A stretch of 7,086 nucleotides of DNA, taken from assembly GCA_023432025.1 (NCBI GenBank), contig JAEYVE010000266.1:1-7086 (forward strand), read 5' to 3'. This stretch comes from Pseudomonadota bacterium. GTDB taxonomy: Bacteria; Myxococcota_A; Polyangia; Polyangiales; Polyangiaceae. Position numbers and translations under genes: made by a program. How positions within the stretch are numbered: the stretch's first letter is position 1; every line of letters begins with the position of its first letter. A model generated the notes under the pieces. That model was not told the origin of the DNA, did no database searches, and saw nothing but the letters and a program-made list of their open reading frames with translations. This document shows, piece by piece, positions 1 through 4,013 of this stretch.

Positions 1-239
1 CGCTCGAGCCGTGCAACCATCACGGTCGCACGCCGCCCTGCGTGGAGGCCATCCTCGGAGCAGAGGTGGCTCGCGTCGTCATCGGCTGCCCGGATCCCAA
101 CCCGCGCGTCGAGGGGGGCGGCGCGCGTCGCTTGGTAGCGGCCGGTGTCGTCGTCGAATGGAGTCCGCTGCGCGCGGAGGCCGAGGCGCTCATCGAGCCC
201 TGGCGGCGGGAGCTCACCCGACCGAGCGGGCGTCGTTAG
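1..239 (+). CDS. ribD: RibD-type diaminohydroxyphosphoribosylaminopyrimidine deaminase, 3' end, no reductase domain
   Basis: This is the C-terminal part of a riboflavin-pathway pyrimidine deaminase; the 5' end lies outside the window and the reading frame starts at base 3. The first visible residues are LEPCNHHGRTPPC, the hallmark RibD zinc-site motif with two of the zinc-binding cysteines. They are followed by the family motif PDPNPRVEGGGARRLVAAG. The enzyme removes the amino group from the pyrimidine intermediate made from GTP. In most bacteria RibD continues for about 200 residues with an NADPH-dependent reductase domain. Here the frame ends at TAG (237-239), some 20 residues after the deaminase fold, with a basic tail (RRELTRPSGRR). 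Its stop overlaps the stop of the convergent response regulator. It may be a natural deaminase-only protein or a truncated RibD. The family call is firm; the meaning of the missing domain is open. Confidence 0.88.
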   Translation, partial: LEPCNHHGRTPPCVEAILGAEVARVVIGCPDPNPRVEGGGARRLVAAGVVVEWSPLRAEAEALIEPWRRELTRPSGRR

Positions 240-1666
240 TTGTCCCCGCCGAGGTCACGAGAGAGCTTCTCCTCATTCGCGTCGTGCGCGTCGAGCGCAG
301 GAACGCCGCTCTTGGTGACGTCGTTGTACTCACGCAGGCGGTACTGAATCGTGCGCACGCTGATGCCGAGAACTTCCGCCGCAGCCGCGGTCGAGCCGCC
401 GACGTGGGCGAGCGTTTCCAGGATGGCGTAGCGCTCGAGCTCCGCGAGCGAGGCGCCGGGAATGGTGGGGCGGCCCTGGAGCGAGGGGCCGAGGCTCCTG
501 AGCTCTTGGGGCAAATCCGAGGCTCGAATGCGGGTGCTGGTGCAGAGTACGACGGCGCGCTCGATGACGTTCTCGAGCTCACGAACGTTTCCGGGCCAGG
601 CGTGACGCCGGATGATGGTCATGGCTTCTTCCTCGAAGCCATCGATGGTCTTGCGGTTTTCGGTGGCGAACTTTTCGAGGAAGTGCACCGCCAACGTGGC
701 GGCGTCTCCGACGCGCTCACGGAGCGGCGGCAGGTGCAGGTTGATGACGTTGAGGCGGTAGTACAGGTCTTCTCGAAACTTGCCCGCCTTGACCTGCTTT
801 TTGAGATCGCGGTTCGTGGCCGCGACCAGGCGCACGTCCACTTGCACGGGTTGGTTGCCGCCGACCCGCTCGAACTCTTGGCCCTGAAGTACGCGCAGGA
901 GCTTCACCTGGGTAGAAGGAGAAATTTCCCCGATTTCGTCCAAGAACAGCGTGCCGCCGTGCGCCTGCTCGAAGCGCCCGATGCGCCGGCGGTCGGCGCC
1001 GGTGAAGGCGCCGCGCTCGTGCCCGAAGAGCTCGCTCTCGAGCAGGTTGTCGGCGAGCGCCGCGCAGTGCAGCTTGACGAACGGCTTGTCGGCGCGCTCC
1101 GAGTGCTGGTGGAGGGCGGCGGCGACGAGCTCCTTGCCGGTCCCCGACTCGCCCGTGACGAGCACCGTGGCCTTGGTCGGCGCGACCTGAGCGACCGTCT
1201 TGAACAGCTGCTGCATTTCGGGGGAGCGGCCCACGATGTTGTCGAAGCTGTAGCGCTCCGAGAGGCGCTTGCGGAGGCGCCCCGTTTCTTCGAGGAGGCG
1301 CGCTTGCTCCAGACAGCGCTCGACGACGACGAGCAGCTCGTCGCTGTTCAAGGGCTTGGTGAGATAATCCGCGGCGCCCTCGCGCATGGCGCGCACCGCG
1401 GCGTCGACGGCACCGAAGGCGGTCATGAGGATGACGGCGGTCTCCGGGTGACGCTCTCGGAGCTCACGGAGCAGGCCCAACCCATCGAGGCCAGGCATTT
1501 TGACGTCAGTCAGAACGACGTGTGGCGCGAGCTCTCCGGCGACGGCCAGCGCCTTGAAGCCGTCTGCGGCGGCCCGCACCGTGAAACCCTCTTCGGTGAG
1601 GATTTCCGTGAGTGCGCCGCGGGCGCTGGCTTCGTCGTCGACGATGAGGATGCGACCTTTGTTCAT
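236..1666 (-). CDS. NtrC-family sigma-54-dependent response regulator
   Basis: A 476-residue cytoplasmic transcription activator with the full NtrC-type layout. The receiver domain (about 5-118) has acidic residues D10/D11, phosphorylation site D54, T82 and K104. The AAA+ domain (about 142-370) has Walker A GESGTGKE (172-179), the sigma-54 contact loop GAFTGA (219-224), Walker B TLFLDEIGE (239-247), and the sequences VAATNRDL and WPGNVREL (357-364). A Fis-type helix-turn-helix (about 425-447, AAEVLGISVRTIQYRL) ends the conserved part, followed by an acidic tail of about 25 residues. All key residues are intact, so it should hydrolyse ATP and open sigma-54 promoters. It is divergent from a histidine kinase, its likely partner. 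A sigma-54-type promoter and two dyads lie upstream, suggesting autoregulation. ATG at 1666 is chosen because MNKGRILIVDDE matches the normal receiver start; there is no strong ribosome site. The exact orthologue (symbol) cannot be set from sequence alone. Confidence 0.95.
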   Translation of the reverse strand: MNKGRILIVDDEASARGALTEILTEEGFTVRAAADGFKALAVAGELAPHVVLTDVKMPGLDGLGLLRELRERHPETAVILMTAFGAVDAAVRAMREGAADYLTKPLNSDELLVVVERCLEQARLLEETGRLRKRLSERYSFDNIVGRSPEMQQLFKTVAQVAPTKATVLVTGESGTGKELVAAALHQHSERADKPFVKLHCAALADNLLESELFGHERGAFTGADRRRIGRFEQAHGGTLFLDEIGEISPSTQVKLLRVLQGQEFERVGGNQPVQVDVRLVAATNRDLKKQVKAGKFREDLYYRLNVINLHLPPLRERVGDAATLAVHFLEKFATENRKTIDGFEEEAMTIIRRHAWPGNVRELENVIERAVVLCTSTRIRASDLPQELRSLGPSLQGRPTIPGASLAELERYAILETLAHVGGSTAAAAEVLGISVRTIQYRLREYNDVTKSGVPALDAHDANEEKLSRDLGGDN

Positions 1667-1714
1667 CGGATGTGCCCGGTCGCCCGTGATCGAGCGACCT
1701 ATTCGGCCGAGTCA

Positions 1715-1730
1715 TGCAGGACACGTGCCG
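1715..1730 (-). promoter_or_regulatory. sigma-54 (-24/-12) promoter for the response regulator gene
   Basis: On the minus strand the sequence reads CGGCACGTGTCCTGCA. The consensus is TGGCACG-N4-TTGCW. The invariant GG and GC are present with exactly 10 bases between them, and only two other consensus positions differ. The predicted start point is near 1704, giving a leader of about 38 bases before the ATG at 1666. The two dyads are centred about 64 and 93 bases upstream of that start point. The match is read directly; promoter activity is inferred. Confidence 0.65.
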
Positions 1731-1760
1731 GACGAAACCCCGGCGTGAGGACGAAAACCC

Positions 1761-1775
1761 GCGCAGGTTTTGCGC
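1761..1775. promoter_or_regulatory. Dyad site 1 (CGCAG-N4-TGCGC), putative activator-binding site
   Basis: GCGCA-GGTTT-TGCGC, a perfect 5-bp inverted repeat with a 5-base spacer. It forms a pair with the copy at 1790-1804 (29 bp centre to centre) and shares the core CGCAG-N4-TGCGC with two copies upstream of ccoNO. It is probably an operator or enhancer for the adjacent Fis-type response regulator. Binding is inferred from repetition and position. Confidence 0.6.
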
Positions 1776-1789
1776 TGGGCCCCATCGTA

Positions 1790-1804
1790 GCGCAGTCTTT
1801 GCGC
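1790..1804. promoter_or_regulatory. Dyad site 2 (CGCAG-N4-TGCGC), putative activator-binding site
   Basis: GCGCA-GTCTT-TGCGC, extended to a 6-bp arm on each side (AGCGCA and TGCGCT, 1789-1805). Its central 14 bases, CGCAGTCTTTGCGC, are identical to those of the site at 3854-3867, about 2 kb away. It lies 48 bases before the kinase ATG and 93 bases upstream of the predicted regulator start point, so it could affect both divergent genes. Confidence 0.65.
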
Positions 1805-1851
1805 TCGAGACGCCCTAGAACAGCCTGGAGCGTCGGAGCTACACCTCCTCC

Positions 1852-3027
1852 ATGAGTGACCCGTCACCCCTCGAACGTGCGGCGCTGGCGACGGAGCGGA
1901 GCGCGGATCCTACGGTGGATGCCGCCGCCCTGCGCCTCCAGCAGCTCATCGAAACCTGCCAGGATGCCGTCATTTTCATCGACGCCCGAGGCTCGATCGT
2001 ACGAGTGAACGCGGCCGCGTGCCGCATGTTCGGATACACGTTCGCGGAGCTCGAAGGGCGAAACGTCAACGTGCTCATGGCCGAGCCCTACGCGAGCCAC
2101 CACGACGGCTACATTGCGCGTTACGAGCGCACCCGCGAGGCGCGCGCCATCGGACGGATTCGGCGTGTTTCGGCCAAGCGAAGCTCCGGAGAGGAGTTTC
2201 CCATCGAGCTGTCGGTGACCGAGCTTGCCTCGGAGGCGGACGGGGTGCGCTATGGCGCGTTCGTGCGGGACGTTTCGGACAAGGTGCGCATGCAGTCGGA
2301 CTTGGTGGACCGCGAACGCTTGGCGGCGGTCGGTACGACCGCGTCCATGCTGGTGCACGAAATCGGCAACCCGCTGAACAACATGGCGCTCCAGCTCCAG
2401 GTGCTGCGCCGCAAGCTGGTCAAGCTGGAGGGCCTCGAAACGGAAGCTCTCCAAAAGGTGGACGCGTGTAGCCACGAGATCGAGCGTCTGTCACGCCTCG
2501 TGCAGGATTTTCGCGCCCTCTCGGGGCGTCGCAAGCTCGTGCGACGCGAAACGGTGATCTCGGATCTCGTGGAGAGCGTGCTCACCAACTATCTCAGACA
2601 GGGCGCGAGCGTCTCCGTCGAGCGTCGCTTCGAGGACGACGGCGCCAGCGTGCTCGCCGATCCGGACAAGATCCAGCAGGTGATTTTGAACCTGTGCCAA
2701 AACGCAGTGGAAGCCATGCCCGAGGGCGGCGTGCTCACGTTGGTGACGCGCGCCACGGAGCAGGCTTTCGTGCTCGAGGTCCACGACACGGGCCACGGCA
2801 TCCCGGAGGGCGTCGTCGTGTTCGAGCCGTTCGTCACGACCAAGCCCAACGGGACGGGTCTGGGGCTTGCCATTTGCCAGGACATCGCCCGCGATCACGG
2901 CGGCAGCTTGAGCTTCGAGTCCACGCCTGAGGGCACGATGTTTCGGCTCGAGCTGCCCACGTCGACTTCGCTGACGGTCGGCTCGCCGTGGCTCGCCGAC
3001 CGTCAGCCGCGTGTGACCTCTGATTGA
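1852..3027 (+). CDS. FixL-like PAS sensor histidine kinase (probable haem/oxygen sensor)
   Basis: A 391-residue kinase with no membrane segment, so probably cytoplasmic. A PAS domain (about 30-148) closely resembles the haem PAS of rhizobial FixL: NVNVLMAEPYASHHDGYIAR (71-90). H84 aligns with the FixL haem-ligand histidine (H200 in Bradyrhizobium japonicum), and R90 and R104 fall at the spacing of its R206 and R220, the arginine that contacts bound oxygen. R102 replaces a distal-pocket hydrophobic residue. The kinase core has phospho-acceptor H169 (LVHEIGNPLNN), N-box N280/N284, DTGHGIP (312-317), VFEPFVTTK (323-331) and GTGLGL (334-339). The segment before the F-box is about two residues shorter than usual. 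It is divergent from the NtrC-type regulator, its likely partner, and 1 kb from a cbb3 oxidase, a classic target of FixL signalling. ATG at 1852 has GGAG 13 bases upstream, a long spacing. The kinase call is firm; haem binding is inferred from conserved residues. Confidence 0.92.
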   Translation: MSDPSPLERAALATERSADPTVDAAALRLQQLIETCQDAVIFIDARGSIVRVNAAACRMFGYTFAELEGRNVNVLMAEPYASHHDGYIARYERTREARAIGRIRRVSAKRSSGEEFPIELSVTELASEADGVRYGAFVRDVSDKVRMQSDLVDRERLAAVGTTASMLVHEIGNPLNNMALQLQVLRRKLVKLEGLETEALQKVDACSHEIERLSRLVQDFRALSGRRKLVRRETVISDLVESVLTNYLRQGASVSVERRFEDDGASVLADPDKIQQVILNLCQNAVEAMPEGGVLTLVTRATEQAFVLEVHDTGHGIPEGVVVFEPFVTTKPNGTGLGLAICQDIARDHGGSLSFESTPEGTMFRLELPTSTSLTVGSPWLADRQPRVTSD

Positions 3028-3037
3028 GCGCAATCAG
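3020..3037. terminator. Hairpin at the convergent junction, possible two-way terminator
   Basis: CTGATTG-AGCG-CAATCAG is a perfect 7-bp stem with a 4-base loop. It contains the last bases of both converging genes: the kinase stop TGA (3025-3027) and the stress-protein stop (3034-3036, minus). There is no T-run on either side, so it is not a standard intrinsic terminator. It may still pause or stabilise both transcripts. Confidence 0.4.
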
Positions 3038-3678
3038 CGAGCGCGTGTGACCAGCGGAAAGTTCGTGGGCTGCGCCACGCGGCTTTCGTAGTGATACGTG
3101 TGGCGTTGGCCGTGACGTTCGCTGTGCTGCGAGCACCACAGCTCCTTGCCTTCGGTGGCCGCGCGGTGCTCCACGCAGCGTGGACAAGGCGGCTCGATGC
3201 GAGGAACGGGGGCCTCCGCGGCTTCGGGGCGGACCACGAGCACCGAACAGGGCGCGAGGCGCATGACCTTTTCCGCGACCGAGCCGAGCACGAAGCGCTC
3301 GACGCCGCGGCGACCGTGGGTGCCGACTACGAGCAAGCTCGCCTCCAAATCGGCTGCCGTTTGCACGAGCTCACTCGACGGCGCGTGGAGGCGGACGTGC
3401 GGGTGGTAGGGGGCCGGCTCACGCCCCGTACTCTTCCTCCAGGCTTCTGCGTGGCGCTCGAGGTGCTCACGCAGACGCGTGAGCGCCTCGGGAAGAGTGG
3501 CGCCGTTCACGGCCGAAACCAGATCGACGGCGTCGACGCTCACCATGACGACGTGAACCGCGTGGAGCTCCGCGTTCTCACGCTCCGAGGCGATCTGGAA
3601 GGCGTGTGAGAGCGCCAAGTCCGAGGTGCTGGAATAGTCGATGCCGACGACGATGCGATAAGGCTTCTTCGAGCTCAT
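3034..3678 (-). CDS. Universal stress protein (UspA family) with Cys/His-rich C-terminal tail
   Basis: A 214-residue cytoplasmic protein. Residues 6-151 form a Usp domain: YRIVVGID at the N-terminus with D14, and the ATP-binding signature G119-x2-G122-x9-G132-S133 followed by the last strand SVLVVRP. Such proteins bind ATP and act in survival under stress, including low oxygen; the exact partner is unknown. The last 50 residues are unusual: CPRC (165-168) and CSQH (182-185) make a C-x2-C-x13-C-x2-H pattern that could hold a zinc ion, followed by a His/Tyr-rich stretch (RHGQRHTYHYESR). ATG at 3678 is preferred over the upstream GTG-type start because AGAGAGG lies four bases before it and the Usp fold begins at once. 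A near-perfect sigma-54 promoter lies upstream, so it probably belongs to the same regulon as the divergent oxidase operon. Its stop codon lies within the shared hairpin with the kinase gene. Confidence 0.93.
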   Translation of the reverse strand: MSSKKPYRIVVGIDYSSTSDLALSHAFQIASERENAELHAVHVVMVSVDAVDLVSAVNGATLPEALTRLREHLERHAEAWRKSTGREPAPYHPHVRLHAPSSELVQTAADLEASLLVVGTHGRRGVERFVLGSVAEKVMRLAPCSVLVVRPEAAEAPVPRIEPPCPRCVEHRAATEGKELWCSQHSERHGQRHTYHYESRVAQPTNFPLVTRAR

Positions 3679-3682
3679 GGGG

Positions 3683-3689
3683 CCTCTCT
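3683..3689 (-). promoter_or_regulatory. Ribosome binding site deciding the stress-protein start
   Basis: AGAGAGG on the minus strand, four bases before the ATG at 3678. It supports this start over the longer frame reaching 3747, whose extra 23 residues are low-complexity and basic and would overlap the predicted sigma-54 promoter and start point. Confidence 0.7.
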
Positions 3690-3729
3690 GGCGCGCGCTG
3701 GGGTCGCGCCTTCCTTTCGAACGGGAAGT

Positions 3730-3745
3730 AGCAATGCGCGTGCCC
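3730..3745 (-). promoter_or_regulatory. Near-perfect sigma-54 (-24/-12) promoter for the universal stress protein
   Basis: On the minus strand the sequence reads GGGCACGCGCATTGCT against the consensus TGGCACG-N4-TTGCW. Only the first base differs, and the GG-N10-GC spacing is exact. The predicted start point is near 3719, giving a 41-base leader that contains the ribosome site. Dyads 3 and 4 are centred about 141 and 171 bases upstream of this start point, a normal enhancer distance for NtrC-type activators. This is the best sigma-54 promoter in the window. Confidence 0.78.
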
Positions 3746-3852
3746 AACCCGGGCTAGCGCCGCTTCTGGGGCGTTTTACCGCCAAACGGCGAAGAAGTGA
3801 CCGCAGCAGACTTCGAAGCGCCCTCGCGCGATTCAGATGCATTGGCTCGTCG

Positions 3853-3867
3853 ACGCAGTCTTTGCGC
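3853..3867. promoter_or_regulatory. Dyad site 3 (CGCAG-N4-TGCGC), putative enhancer
   Basis: ACGCA-GTCTT-TGCGC. Its 14-base core CGCAGTCTTTGCGC (3854-3867) is identical to the core at 1791-1804. It is paired with site 4 at 30 bp. It lies about 149 bases upstream of the predicted ccoNO start point and 141 upstream of the predicted stress-protein start point, so one pair could serve both divergent promoters. Confidence 0.68.
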
Positions 3868-3882
3868 CTGCTCGGAGGGGTG

Positions 3883-3897
3883 ACGCAGAATCTGCGC
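3883..3897. promoter_or_regulatory. Dyad site 4 (CGCAG-N4-TGCGC), putative enhancer
   Basis: ACGCA-GAATC-TGCGC. It keeps the ten fixed positions of the shared motif but differs in the spacer. It lies 30 bp from site 3, matching the 29-bp spacing of the pair upstream of the regulator gene, and about 119 bases upstream of the predicted ccoNO start point. It is the weakest copy as a palindrome. Confidence 0.6.
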
Positions 3898-3982
3898 ACG
3901 GCGTTCGGGGTTCTGACTCGACCAGAATTCTTCGGTGTCGGCTTTCGCGCGGTATCGCGCGGAATAGGCCCGTCGCCTTGCT

Positions 3983-3998
3983 CGGCATGCACCTTGCT
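3983..3998 (+). promoter_or_regulatory. Candidate sigma-54 promoter for the ccoNOQP operon
   Basis: CGGCATGCACCTTGCT matches TGGCACG-N4-TTGCW at all but two positions, with the invariant GG (3984-3985) and GC (3996-3997) 10 bases apart. Dyads 3 and 4 lie 149 and 119 bases upstream of its start point, a typical enhancer distance. The difficulty is that the predicted start point (about 4009) leaves only five bases before the ATG at 4014. An alternative GG/GC pair at 3967-3968 and 3980-3981 has an 11-base gap, off by one, but would leave about 21 bases of leader. Confidence 0.5.
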
Positions 3999-4013
3999 CT
4001 TGGCGGGTCGAAC

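Noticed and set aside
200..260. Frameshift splitting RibD from its reductase domain
   Set aside because: The bases after the stop encode the C-terminus of the response regulator on the other strand, and no reductase-like residues appear in any plus-strand frame there, so a simple frameshift does not explain the missing domain.
1777..1792. GG-N10-GC arrangement facing the kinase gene
   Set aside because: Apart from the GG and GC it matches the sigma-54 consensus poorly, lacks the TT before GC, and overlaps dyad 2.
11..1855. Long plus-strand open frame antisense to the response regulator
   Set aside because: Its translation is low-complexity and Arg/Ala/Glu-rich with no recognisable domain, while the minus strand encodes a complete NtrC-family protein with every motif intact. 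It is a GC-rich shadow frame.
3024..3037. FNR/FixK-like box TTGAG-CGCA-ATCAG
   Set aside because: It matches eight of ten positions of TTGAT-N4-ATCAA, but it lies over the stop codons of two converging genes, far from any promoter, and is better explained as part of the hairpin. No FNR-type box was seen in either divergent control region.
3837..4013. N-terminal extension of CcoNO by 59 residues
   Set aside because: The extra residues do not resemble CcoN, contain dyads 3 and 4 and the candidate sigma-54 promoter, and known CcoN proteins begin shortly before the conserved YDDD(I/V)VR segment.
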